64,000 nt of DNA from Datisca glomerata (lineage: Eukaryota; Streptophyta; Magnoliopsida; Cucurbitales; Datiscaceae), in assembly GCA_003255025.1 (NCBI GenBank), contig QANY01002362.1, forward strand, positions 62,001 to 126,000. Reading direction: 5' to 3'. The notes below the pieces were generated by a model, which saw only the letters and a list, made by a program, of their open reading frames with translations, made no database searches and was not told the DNA's origin. The translations under genes were made by a program, and so were the position numbers. Shown piece after piece: positions 45,320 through 57,185 of the stretch. Position 1 is the first letter of the stretch, and each line of letters begins with the position of its first letter.

Positions 45320-46440
45320 CATAACATTGATGACAGCAGTACTGTCGACTACCCAATCTATGTCTAGGCATGTGACATTCACAACATTTTCCATCGCAAT
45401 AAAAAAAACATCTTGGCTAGTGATAGCTACTATTTCTGATCCATCATTTTTCTTATCACTGTTTTCCTTCTATTATTCAGCTTTCAGTTTTTGACAATCA
45501 CTTCTCTTGTGACCCATCTTCTTGAAATGATAGCACCGAATACCTTGTTTCACGAATTTGCTTCTTGAACTACCCTAATTACTATTTTTGTTCTTGCTCT
45601 GGCTTCTCCCTTGACTTTCTATAACAAGAGCATCTGAGTGACTGGTAGAAGAACCCAAGGTTTTTCTTCTTGTTTCTTCATTCAACAAACTACTTTTAAC
45701 CGTGCTTATCTACATTTTACCATCAGGAGAGGAATTACTCAACGACACGACCAATGTTTCCTAACTGTCTGATAAGGAATTAAGAAGTAACAAGGCCTGA
45801 ATCTAGTCGTCTAGCACCATTTTCACGATAGAAAGTTAATTCAAAATACTCTACAATCTCATTCAAATGCTCTGCAATTGAAGCCCCCTCTTTGTATTTT
45901 AAGTTGACAAACTTTCTTATTAGAAAAGCTTTATTCTCAGTTGTTTTCCTCTCATATAGCTTTTCTAATTTTACTCCACAAATAGTGTGCAGAAGTCTCA
46001 TTTGAATTATGGTGATTACATTGTCATCCACCTACTAGCGTGTAAAACCCATAACTTACCGATTCAACAATTCTTAGTCTTCATTACTCATATCCTTCAG
46101 TTTTCCTGAATAACCTTTAATCGGAGCGTGATACTTTTTATAGAATTTATGTCTTACACGGCCCGTGGTTCCACCTGGATAAAAAGTTATGCCCCACGGA
46201 ACTGGATATGCGCGTGCTACGATCCGTTTGGTACAGTAATTTTAAACCTACACAGTCTGTGTTTTTTGGACACAAAACTAGTCTCTGACGGGTAAACCCT
46301 GTCGCATCTGTAGGTCTCTCAATAAGCTTAAATTTGATATCTTACAGGGCCCTTGGTTAGAGGAGATCTTCCACTTTTTCTTTCCATAACTGCCAATTAA
46401 CTCCATTCATACTAATCATCCTGGTTGTATTAACTTTCAT
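45320..46440 (-). pseudogene. Tnt1-like gag and protease remnant
   Basis: Gag: LEKLYERKTTENKAFLIRKF and VNLKYKEGASIAEHLNEIV match the UBN2-type Copia gag. The knuckle reads RCYHFKKMGHKRSDC (second Cys changed to Phe). Protease: DIDWVVDSTAVINV, where the family has WVxDSGAS, so the active-site DSG is lost. A 213-bp satellite-like insertion (46145-46357) interrupts gag. Confidence 0.85.
46145..46357. repeat. Satellite-like insertion in gag, about 188-bp period
   Basis: Comparison with the duplicated copy at 48260 shows this segment is extra DNA. It starts ATTTATGTCTTACACGGCCC and ends ATTTGATATCTTACAGGGCC with CTTGGTT: the ends are direct repeats of about 26 bp spaced 188 bp apart, so it is one monomer plus a partial second. 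TAGA lies on both sides. It belongs to the family seen at 31.5-31.75 kb. Confidence 0.75.
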
Positions 46441-46490
46441 GACTACCCTACTGACTATAAACCGATACATAACCTTGCCTTGATACCACT

Positions 46491-47048
46491 TGTTGAGATT
46501 TTAATAAACCCCAATAAAACAGATCATTATTATCGTAGTCTATCGAGTCAATTTAATTCATAGATTATAATTATCGAATATATTAATAAACCAATTGTAG
46601 GAAAGTAGAAAAATAAGACACCGGATTCAATGTGAAAAACTTTTCAGTGTGAAGAAAAAAATCACGGGATAAATTCTGAATCAAATCTCTACTAAATAAT
46701 GGGGTTACAACAAGTTATTTTTTAGATAAAACTAGAGGATTAGAACGATCATTTAACTTGAACAACGTTACCGATAATGATGGATAGACTAAAATAAATC
46801 TCGTTAAATAAAGAGAATAAAAAACACAACGGTAGAGATAGATTACCATTGAAGATGACTACGATAAATCCATGAATACAGCTTCAAATTACCGAGACAA
46901 TGAAAGTAAAAATTTATCGTAACGACCTGATAATTTTTAAAATTTTCATCAACTAATCTCACCTCTCTCTCTTTGTTTTTGAATCGAGAGTACGTGATGG
47001 TTGAATAGAAAATTCGCCCACTGAAAAACACGAAGCCGCGGCCAAATG
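46491..47048 (-). repeat. 5' LTR of Tnt1-like Copia (right copy)
   Basis: Begins TGTTGAGATTTTAATAAAC next to the PBS and aligns with the left LTR up to CGCGGCCAAA, after which the homology is lost. It contains the internal segment missing from the left LTR. Confidence 0.85.
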
Positions 47049-47109
47049 TTAAGAATTCGACTTGACTTGAAATTCTAGGCGCAAACTAAAGGAACTCTTA
47101 CACAAGGAT

Positions 47110-47690
47110 TGTAATTGTGTGTTTCAGACACAGACTAAATTGACATTCATCTATATATAACATGTTAGATATTTAATGTTTACTTTATCAGAATTCATCA
47201 ACAGCTGACTGATGACGTGACAAGAAAAATCTGTTATTTACCTTATCGAAATTAGAATCAATCATTGAAACTATAATCAATAATTGATTATCATCTAATT
47301 TAATTAAATAAATTAACATTTAAATTGAAAGACAATAAATTCTAAAATATTTAATTACATGCAAGGATCTCACCAAATCTGTTATGAAATCTGTAAATCA
47401 AAATTTAAAATCGTCAACTACAAATTTGTCAATACCTAGTTGATGAAAATTATAATCAATCATTGAAACTTGAATATTTCCTTATCAAAATTATCTTAAA
47501 AAGGAAAAGTAGAATCAATCATTGATTATCTAATTTAATAAAAAATAATAATAGAAAATAACTTTTGAATTGAAAGATAATAAATTTCAGAATATTTAAT
47601 TAAATGGAAGGACCCCATCAAATTTGATTATACAAATTTGTAAATTAAAGGTTAAAATCGTCAACAGTTAGTTGATGACGTGACACTATT
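47110..47690 (+). repeat. Satellite array, short monomers (about 231 bp), two units
   Basis: Marks GATGA(C) recur at 47211, 47442 and 47673. Units share AATCAATCATTGA(AA), ATCATCTAATTTAATTAA and TATTTAATTAAATG. One unit has lost about 30 bp after GTTGATGA. Same family as 48936-49845. Confidence 0.82.
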
Positions 47691-48335
47691 CTTCTTGAAC
47701 GACCCTAATTACTATTCTTGTTCCTGCTCTGGCTTCTCCCCTAACTTTCTGTAACAAGAGCCTCTGAGTGACTGGTAGAAGAACCCAAGTTTTTCCTTCT
47801 TGTTTCTTCGTTTAACAAACTACTTTTAACTGTGTTCATCAACACTTTACCATCAGGAGAGGAATTACTCAACGACACGACCAACGTTTCCTAACTGTCT
47901 GGCAATGAATTGAAAAGTAACAAGGCCTGAATCTCGTCGTCTAGCACCATTTTCATGGTAGAAAGTTGATTCAAAATACTCTACAATCTCATTCAAATGC
48001 TCTGCAATTGAAGCCCCCTCTTTGTATTTTAAGTTGACAAGTTTTCTTACCAGAAAATCTTTATTCTTAGCCGTTTTCCTCTCATACATCTCTTCTAATT
48101 TTATTCCACAAATAGTGTGTAGAAGTCTCATTCGAAATATGATGATACACATTGTCATCCACCCATTGGCGTATGAAACCCACAACTTGCCGATTCAACA
48201 ATTCTTTGTCTTCATTACTCATATCCTTCAGTTTTCCTAAATCACCTTTAATCGGAGTGTGATACTTTTTACAATAGAGGAGATCTTCCATTTTTCTTTC
48301 CATAACTGCCAATTAGCTCCATTCAGACTAATCAT
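47691..48335 (-). pseudogene. Second, partial Tnt1-like gag copy
   Basis: Minus strand reads MAVMERKMEDLLYCKKYHTP, then SNEDKELLNRQVVGFIRQWV and DDNVYHHISNETSTHYLW; in another frame LEEMYERKTAKNKDFLVRKL and VNLKYKEGASIAEHLNEIV follow. It is highly similar to 45560-46440 but lacks the satellite insertion, so it shows the uninterrupted gag N-terminal part. It ends abruptly at the satellite on the left and is fused to mid-LTR on the right. Confidence 0.85.
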
Positions 48336-48770
48336 CCTGGTTGTATTATCGTAGTCTATCAAGTCAATTTAATTCACAGATTATAATTATCGAATAGATT
48401 AATAAACCAATTGTTGGAAAGTAGAAAAATAAGACACCAGATTTAATGTAAAAAACTTTTCAGTGTGAAGGAAAAAATCACGGGACAAATTTCGATCTAG
48501 ATCTCTACTATAAAAAATAATGGGGTTACAGTAAGTTATTCTCTAGATAAAACTAGAGGATTAGAACGATCATTTAACTTGAACAACGTCACCGATAATT
48601 GTGGATACACCAAAATAAATCCCACCAAATAAAGAGAATAAAAAACACAATGGTAGAGATAACGGAGAAATTATCATTGAAGATGACTGCGATAAATTCA
48701 TGAATACACATTCAAATTACCGAGACGATGAAAGTAAAAAATTTATCGTAACGACCTGTAATTTTTTTTC
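48336..48770 (-). repeat. Partial Tnt1-like LTR fused to gag
   Basis: Starts at TATCGTAGTCTATCAAG, about 45 bp inside the LTR, directly after gag sequence CCTGGTTGTAT. PBS, leader and LTR tip are missing. It aligns with 46535-46950 and then diverges at CTAATAGGAGGG. Confidence 0.85.
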
Positions 48771-48935
48771 TAATAGGAGGGACAGCCCAGTAAAGGTCCA
48801 TGTGTAGATTAAAGTGTTACTAGTGAGAAATTTTACATAATAAACAACTTTAAGGCGGTGCTTTAAAAAATAGCAAGTTTCCAATCGATCTATGTAAACA
48901 GCAGGTTTCTTAATTATTCAATAATGGTTTACTAA

Positions 48936-49845
48936 ATTGATATTCATCTATATATAACACGTTAGATATTTAACATTTATCTTATCAGAATTCATCAACA
49001 GCTGATTGATGACGTGATACTAAAAATCCGTTATTTACCTTATTGAAATTAGAATCAATCATTGAAACTGGAATATTTTTTTATCAGAATTAGCTAAAAA
49101 TGAAACTATAATCAATCATTGATTGTCATCTAGTTTAATTAAAAAAATAACGTTTAAATTGAAAGACAATAAATTCTGAAATATTTAATTAAATGCAAGG
49201 ACCCCACCAAATCTGATTATGAAATATGTAAATCAAAGTTTAAAATCGTCAACTATAAATTTGTCAATACCTAGTTGATGACATAACACTAAATATATGT
49301 TATTTACCTTATCATAATTAGAATAAATCATCAAAACTCGAATATTTCCTTATAAGAATTATCTTAAAAAGGAAACTAGAATCAATTATTGATTATCATC
49401 TAATTTAATTAAAAATAAAAATAAAAATAATGTTTGAATTGAAAGAAAATTTTTTGAAATATTTAATGAAATGCAAGAACTCCACCAAAAATGATTATAA
49501 AATCTGTAAATCAAAGTTTAAAATCATCAACAGTTAGTTGATGACGTGACACTAAAAATCTGTTATTTATCTTATCAGAATTAGGATCAACCATTAAAAT
49601 TAAAATATTTTTTTATCAAATTTACCTAAAAAGAAACTAGAATCAATCATTAAATATCATCTAATTTAATTAAAAATAATAATAGAAAATAACATTTGAA
49701 TTGAAAGATAATAAATCTCAGGATATTTAATTAAATGGAATGACTGCATCAACTCTGATTATATAAATTTGTAAATTGAAGGTAAAAATCGTCAAATTTG
49801 ATGACGTGACACTATAAATCTACTATTTACCTATAAATTAAAAAA
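48936..49845 (+). repeat. Satellite array, about 265-bp monomer, three to four units
   Basis: GATGAC marks recur at about 49008, 49277, 49540 and 49800 (intervals 269, 263, 260). Each monomer contains TGTTATTTACCTTATCA, AATCAATCATTGA, ATCATCTAATTTAATTAAAA, TTGAATTGAAAGA and ATCGTCAAC. Divergence between monomers is moderate. Confidence 0.88.
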
Positions 49846-49948
49846 ATATGCTATTTTTTAAATTGACTTTCAAAATTATCTATTTGATGCAATTACTTTA
49901 TTATCTATTTAGCATTGTTTAATGAGAAAGACGAGAGGCTATCATCTT

Positions 49949-50303
49949 TAAGGTGTACAGGTCAGTTTAGTTCATCTGTTTAATAAAAAAATTGAATTGA
50001 ACCAAAATATTCTCGATAATATACTCAACCAAATCAATTGTAAATTGCATACATATCGAACTGAAGTGAATGTTTAGGTTTGGTTGAGTTTACCGGTTCG
50101 TTTGTGATTTTACAATAAATAATTGTTTCGGCTTGCCCTTTAATGGAATTTTGAATCGAGCAAAAAATTATAAAGTTTTTACATAACTTAACCCACTCGA
50201 CCTGACCAAAGATAGCTAGCTAAAACTCGACCAAAACTTCTCTTTTTGTTTGGTTTGGGTCAATTTGATCCGTTCGGCAAAACTTTGCCTTGGTTCACCC
50301 TTA
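49949..50303. mobile_element. hAT-type MITE
   Basis: Termini TAAGGTGTACAGG and, inverted, TAAGGGTGAACC. The flanking 8-mers ATCATCTT (49941-49948) and ATCATCAT (50304-50311) differ at one base, consistent with the 8-bp TSD of hAT elements. The inside is rich in GTTTGGTT and AACCAAA-like sequence, typical of this MITE group. No coding capacity. Confidence 0.75.
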
Positions 50304-50311
50304 ATCATCAT

Positions 50312-52700
50312 TTTTTAGTTAATAAACTTCGGTTTCTATACCACTTTTTTAAGAGAGCTCCAATTTACTATTAGTAGAATCTGTATACAAGTATATTTTA
50401 CGTACACATATATACTCAAAACAATCCGTATACAGTACAAAGACTCTAAAGTAGAATGATCCTTTTATCCCATAAATTTACCTTCTTTCTCTCTTCCTTT
50501 CTCGCCCTCGTCACTAAACAAATTTGGGTTCTCATTGATACAAGGTATCCTTTATCATATCCCCAAAAATTAAAATACCATTGTTTAGTACTAAAATCGA
50601 ATAAAAATTTTAGATTCTCATTTCTCGTCAACATACTTTAAGTTCAAGAGTAGGAGAAAGTTGTGAATAGAATCACAACATTTTTTACAAATTACGGTAA
50701 TAAATGCATGTGTTATCAAACAATGTATTATTAACGTTTCAGATATATCTCAGTTTCTAATAATATAGTTTCTAAAATTATCTATAATTATCTCATATAC
50801 CATTTAAGTTTTAAGGGGGTCAACAATATGAGATCAAAGTTAAAGTGATGTTTCTGAATTAAATTAGTGAATTATTATAATAAAAATGCTAGAAAAAGAC
50901 ATATTTAAGGAGAGAGTTAAGCAAATGATCATTTGGATTTTTTTTTTTTACAAAATTGGTCGAATTTCCATAATATTCATACAAAACTAGTGATAATTAT
51001 CTGGTTTGGTGTGATTGACTTCGACATTTTTCAAGCATTTTTATCAATTTTTAACCGTCCAACAATTTATTTAACCAACTTATTAAAATCGACCATTTTT
51101 GTAATTTTCTCTTATTAGAATATTTTTGGAGTGACTAAGTAATTGAACAAATTTTAAGCGACCAAATGATGTGCAATCATTTACAGGTTGTTGTTTGATG
51201 ATCAATTAAAATGATTTGATAAAATAATCTTTAAATAATTAGCACGTCACTTGTTCACTTAAAACTTAACACAATTATTTGATCAGCGTGGATTACTCCT
51301 CTTATTATTCTCACTAAGGGGCCATTTGGTACAAGTTAAGTAAGAATGTTGAGAAAGTTAAGTTACTAGGAAAGTTTAAATGTTAAACTTAGATAACAAG
51401 ATATTAAGATTACCATGTTTGCTAACATATGGTTAAGTGAAAAAAGTTATTGAAAAGTATGATTTTCTTGTTTGGTATGTATGGTACTTGGGTAAAATTG
51501 TGTAAGAAAGTTTGATAAAGTTATTGAGAAAGTTATATAAATTATATGAAAGTAATAAAATTATTTATTATTTATAATTTCTTTTTTATCAACTTTTAAT
51601 TTGTTGTCAGTGATAATTTATAAATTCTAATGCATATTATGTCTTATATATATATATATATAAGTTATTTTACTCACTGATTAATTAACTATTTTATTAA
51701 CCCATCAATAAAATTAAATGAACTATTTTTCTCTTTCTACGCCAAAAATTAAAATATTTTTTTCACAACCACCGTACAAATAAATTTAATAGAAAATTGT
51801 TCAAAATTACATAGCAAAATTATATACAGATTCTCTATTAGCAACTAATAAAAAATCTTAATAATTCAATTTTATCCGATATCGTAAATTAGTTATCATA
51901 TGATTTTTCACTTTTATATATACAAATAAATTTGAAATAAATAACCGTCATTTATATTAAGACATTAAAATATTTAATAATACATAACAATTTTTCTGTT
52001 ACATGTACTTTTATTCAGTAGATATGTATATCATAGTTATCAATATCCTTCCGCTCCGACTGGAACGAGAAAAATATTTTATTTCTACCACATGAACAAA
52101 ATAGAACAATGATGCAAATTTTTGTTATATATTTGTTAAACACAATCTAAAACTGAATATAAATAATTGAAAGACCCTCTCATTCGTGGTCTTGTCCCAT
52201 GAATCCGGTTTTTCACACAAAAAATAAGATGTGATAAACAATCCAGTTATATTTTCATTTATAAATTTAGTATTTTTTAAATATTGATAGTTTATGAATA
52301 ATATTTATTTAGGGAAGAAACTAATTTTTAATTCAAAAAAATATTTGATATTATTAACATGTATTCTAATTATTTTGATTTTATATTATGTAGATATGAA
52401 AAGTTTATGTATCACTATTAACATATGTATTCTAGTCATTTTGATTTATTTTGAAAAATGTGTAGATATGCTATAAGATTGAGAATATTTTGGTAAAGTG
52501 ATTTTTTGTAGAAAAGTGTTAAAAAATAATTTTACCAGATTAAATAATTTTATCATAATAAATGAAAATACTTATGATAAATATAAAAAATAAATTTTTA
52601 TTAAGGACAATATTCAAATCAAACCGACCTGACTCAAATCAAACGGACCTAAGAGGAAAATCACCCATCACGACTGGAGGAGTGGCTACATCAAAATGGT
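50312..52700. other. AT-rich intergenic DNA
   Basis: No gene recognised. A stretch from 51318 (AAGGGGCCATTTGGTAC) resembles a MITE start, but no partner end or TSD was found. Confidence 0.5.
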
Positions 52701-52729
52701 AGAAAACAAATAACATGCTGTGGAAAATA

Positions 52730-53145
52730 CCAAGTCACGTGGGCCCATATTTTAGACCCACTCTGTGGACCCAGAGACCAGCCTGCTCTCGACGCAATTC
52801 TGGTCCCACCTAAATTCTAATCGTCGGATATCATCACCACCACAAATATCTGGTCCCACCACATCCCCAATTATTCCTCCATATGGCCCCACCTGTCCCA
52901 CATTGAATCTTTCTTTTTAGTCTAAAAGACTATGCATTGGACGACCGTCAGATTCTTACTTTCAAACTGACGGTTAAGATTTGAAATACGTGGATGTGAC
53001 GGCGCCGCCAAGTTGTTTCCTCGTTACTTGACGTTACTCGCTGAAAGGATCTCCGTTATTCGACCGTTAAGGGCTATCGTCGCTCCAATTTTGCTTAATT
53101 CCAAATTTTGTCCCTCACTGCTGCTGCCTTGCTTATATAATTTTA
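52730..53145 (+). promoter_or_regulatory. Promoter-like GC-richer island with G-box and TATA
   Basis: Contains CACGTGGGCCCA (G-box overlapping a TGGGCC site II motif) near 52736, several GGTCCCACC/GGCCCCACC motifs, TGACGGT and GGACCGTCA-like motifs, and GCTTATATAATTTT near 53132 as a TATA box. It is less AT-rich than its surroundings. No coding region follows: a retroelement LTR fragment begins within about 110 bp. It may be a promoter that lost its gene, or an unannotated short transcript. Confidence 0.35.
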
Positions 53146-53249
53146 TTTCATCCGTGGGTAAATTAATTATTTTCGTGGATGGATTACTTCTTAATTATAC
53201 GAACATTCTCTCCAATTAAGTTTATTTTAACTACCATATTAACTTTGTA

Positions 53250-53680
53250 GATAGTGGATCACCCCTCACGAATGATGCGTCTGAGTATACACGTGAAACT
53301 CAAGGACATGATTAGATGACGCCTACATGGCAAGATAATGTTGAAATAAGATAATAATGAATACGTTTGTAAGGGCCACGTCTGGACCTATGAAATAACG
53401 AGCCCATTTTGAAATCGTATGTCAAGTGATGAGTCTCGCCTTCGAGCTAAGTGACAAATGCTCGAAGACTCTTCCTTGTCTGGGAACAATCGGGGGGATG
53501 TGATCTAGTAGGATTAGGACAATGTTACGTTACATCAAGAGAGAAAAAACTACTCCACAGATATGACCTCCTTAGGCACTTTAGATTTGCTCCATTCCTG
53601 GGGAAGAAGGGTAAAAATAAAGCGTTTACCCTAAACCCTCAAGCAAACTTGTCGTAGATTAGGTCATTCAAATCACACTT
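53250..53680 (+). repeat. Gypsy LTR fragment related to the 11-kb LTR
   Basis: Shares GTCAAGTGA, GGATTAGGACAATGTTACGT (11-kb copy: GGATTAAGGGCGAGGTTACG), ATGACCTCCTTAGGCA and CTGGGGA blocks in the same order with the LTR at about 10980-11750. No PBS or internal region follows. Boundaries are uncertain. Confidence 0.5.
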
Positions 53681-53699
53681 CACCCTAAACCCCCAAATA

Positions 53700-55496
53700 A
53701 ACTTATAATATAATTTTATTCTCAAAATGTCTGAATTCTTTTATTAGATACTAATAGGTCACTAACGTTTATCGTATTTATAACTTGGTTGTTTATAAAT
53801 TATAAATTGTGTATGAATATTTGAGAATATTATACAATATATTATTTTCTTTCATTTTTACTAAAACTTAAATGGTTTAGATCAAGTGAGATATTTATTG
53901 AAATAGTATATTTTTCTGACTTTTCACTTTAAATAAACACACGGGCAAGAAAACCCTATATAACTATTTAATTTTAAAAAAATGATCATGTAAAAAAGAC
54001 CACTTGTGCTGGAATTTGAGGTTGGTGTAATTTAGCTTGGGGCTTGCTTCTCCTTTGTTTTATTTCGTTTTTCTATTTGTTTTATTTCCTGACAATTGAC
54101 ATCTCAAATAAAATATATAAACTTTTTAAAAATTTGGTCTCATGTAAATTATTAATTTAAAGAAAATAGCAAACCAATTATTATAAACTTCATGTTACCT
54201 TTATATATATATATATGAGTAGTTTAAATTATTTCACACTTTCATTTATTAAAAATTAATTTTGTTGGTATGTGGCAGAAGTCTATAAAGTAAGTTGTAT
54301 AATATCATTGACATGGTTAAAATCATAATATATTTTTACAGAAAACTAATATTATATATATTTTCAAATTCTATTTTGTCAATAATTACGACCATTAGAT
54401 AATTTAAGGGTCAGGTTAGCAGCCAAAAATAAAATTTCTTTGACTAATTGTTCCATATGGGCATTAATCTTTTAGTCAAACTTTTCACCATGTGTACAGC
54501 ACACCTAGGGGCTAAGTTTCAAAAATATTCACCATAATTTGACTATTTGCTCTTAATATTCGTCTTCTATTTTTTAGCTAATATATTACAATCGTAATAT
54601 GCTAAATTAAGATAAATTACACCCGTGCATTTTATATTTATACCAAAAAGCCACTTTGTATTCTTGATATTCAAAAATTTTATTTGCACCCTAACATTAC
54701 CATGATATACGTATCACATCGTACCTCCGTCTAAGTTCACGAATATTTTAAAAGAATTGACCTGAAATGCGTCCTACATGGTAATACTAGGAGTAAAAAG
54801 TCATTAACCTTATTACTAACCAGTAAAGAAAAATCATGTCGATTCATTCATCACTCATTGTTTTTCACAATTTACAAAAACTACTTTAGCTTATTCTTCT
54901 CTCTCCCCATAAATTTTGCTTCTGCAAATCAAACCCCGGTATAAAATCACTGATAAAATCAAATATCAATCCATTCGATCTGAGCTATATTATGAGTTTG
55001 ACAAATCAGATTACTAGTCGTTGATACCTAATCTCTTATCAACTCACATTATTTATTAATAAACGATACCATAGAATGTAAAATAATATTTACACTTACA
55101 CACGCGTTTGAAACTTTAACAACTACTCTGCAATGGTGGTGAGAAATTTTCAAACAAGAATTTAACATCATTAAACTGTTAATTAGACCAAATTAGGTTA
55201 CTAATGTGGTCCTAATTAAAGACCTCAGTTTGACTATTGGCGGTCCTAAACGCCATACCTCATGCATGAAGTAATCCCTAATTAGATTAACATAAAAGAC
55301 GATTTTTATTTCCGGAATTTAGTGGTAAAAAATATAATTATATTTCCGAAAATATAGAGAACCGCCCAAGGCTCTCATTCTCCACCTGGTTGTATCTTAC
55401 TCGACATGTGAGTGCCTATCAGAGAATCCAACTTCCAGATTTTTTCTATTTCCCAAACTACCCTCTGGGGCAGTATTCTTAATGACCCACACCCGA

Positions 55497-55499
<3 letters not shown>
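53700..55499. other. AT-rich intergenic DNA
   Basis: Chance ORFs only. A (TA)n run lies near 54202. No coding motifs were recognised. Confidence 0.5.
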
Positions 55500-55551
<52 letters not shown>

Positions 55552-55552
55552 T
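55500..55552 (+). repeat. (ATT)n microsatellite
   Basis: About 17 uninterrupted ATT units. Confidence 0.95.
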
Positions 55553-57185
55553 ACATATTATCGATACTTTATTTAAAATAATCTTATAATTTACTGTGAC
55601 ATTATATAATTAGTCACTTTTAAAATTATATTAAATTGATTAATGTAAGCATTAATTTTTTAAAAATTTTAAATTATTTAATGAGTTTAAAAAATAATCA
55701 ATTAATAAATTATATTTAAGTTAATTTTAGTTTATAACTTTAAATGAATTGTAATAAGATATTTAAGAAGTTCTAGAATAACTTTTCTACTAATTTATTT
55801 TAATATAGAAGAAAAGTGAAATATCTTATAAACTTTAAATAACAAAATAGAAACTTAGTTTGAATTATCAGCTATAAGACACTTTTAGAAACTCCAGTTT
55901 ATTTTATATGTTATTATGATCAACACATTACATATATATAATTACAAAAAATTAAAATTACAATACAAACGCAAAAATAATATCAAGTTTAAAATAAATC
56001 AGAAAAATGGATAATTTAATTCTATTGACTTTACTTTCTCTTTTAATTTTTGAGAGCACGTTTATATTACATACTCTTAAATTTTTTTCCTAGAATCATG
56101 CATGGTGTTTTATACCTTGATCAGATAGTAGTATGTCAGCAAATAAAAATAATAACAATATAGTTTTATACCTTGATTTTATTCACATAAATTAAAAATA
56201 AATATTATGATGCGAAATATATTTTTTAACATATGAACACTATATGATTATAAGTAGTAATCATAACTAAAATAAAATATATTCAATTTCACGTACATCA
56301 TACGTGTCTATTGACTAATATATTAAAAGATGATTAGAAGAAAAAACTATTTTTGTATGATCTTGTCCGGTGTTTATATTACAATTTTTAACTTACACTT
56401 GAGCCGAGGCGCTACTGAAAGCCTTTTTTTAGGTCGGGGGTGTAAGCCCCGAAAGCACGCGTCCAGTCCAAACACAGTCTTGCTCCTATAGCTCTCCTCT
56501 CTGGTTGCACCTTATAGTGCATCAATTGTTAATCTTTTTCTTATCTCTCAGAACGGTGTATATCTCGAGAATTTTTTTTTTTTTACTTTTTTACGTTATT
56601 TCTAATTAGAATTTTATTTTTATATAGGGAAATTTTGTAAGTTATTTATTTTTTAAAAACATATTAGAAAAATTTAATCAACAAAAGATAAACATGTTTT
56701 TGTTTATCTATCACATAAAAATCAAAGAAGTGATAAACAAAAAATCAACCTAAAAAAGGTAACATAGAATGTATGTATATGTTCTTCTAACATTATTAAC
56801 TTAATTATTGATATTTCGGTGAATAAGACTAAACATTATAATAATTATATTCTGGTTTTGAACTTTATTTATTAATAAATATATTTTATTCAAATCTCTT
56901 ATTTACATAGACAAATGATGTATGATAACTAATAAAAAAATCAAAGTGCCCCCACATGTACTTAACTAGTAATCCTCCCTCTTTATATTCTCAGAATTTT
57001 GCAATTACATGTAGTTTGCTTAGCTAATTTGGCAATTTATTTTTAGAAACGACACAAGGAGTCGATTGACAAATATTCAAATTTTGACCCATATTGCTTG
57101 CACGTATTTTATGGATTTAGATTTTCAATAATTGATTATAACTAAAGATGATCACCTGATCATATATGAAAAACCTAAATTGAGT
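55553..57185. other. AT-rich intergenic DNA with one GC-rich patch
   Basis: No gene recognised. A patch at 56395-56540 (GAGCCGAGGCGCTAC, GGTCGGGGGTGTAAGCCCCG) stands out by base composition but does not fold into an obvious tRNA and is not recognised. Confidence 0.45.

Larger units (their letters stand above)
41779..47048 (-). mobile_element. Tnt1-like (Tork-type) Copia element, minus strand, degenerate
   Basis: Minus-strand order from the right is LTR, PBS, gag, protease, integrase, RT, RNase H, LTR. The PBS in element direction reads TGGTATCAAGGC directly after the 5' LTR (plus strand 46479-46490). The purine tract CGGGAGGGGGAG precedes the 3' LTR (plus strand 42192-42207). Domain wording (GHKRSDC knuckle, KGISVKTCAHYLTGKQH, LKNKWVYRLK, SRSKHIDV) matches Tnt1/Tork elements. 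The right LTR has lost its outer tip, so no TSD can be confirmed; AAGGT precedes the left end. All ORFs are broken. Confidence 0.88.

Noticed and set aside
51318..51480. Possible MITE starting GGGGCCATTTGGTAC
   Set aside because: The start resembles a known MITE style, but no inverted partner end or target duplication was found.
56420..56475. Possible tRNA gene
   Set aside because: No acceptor-stem pairing, anticodon loop or clear A/B boxes could be placed.
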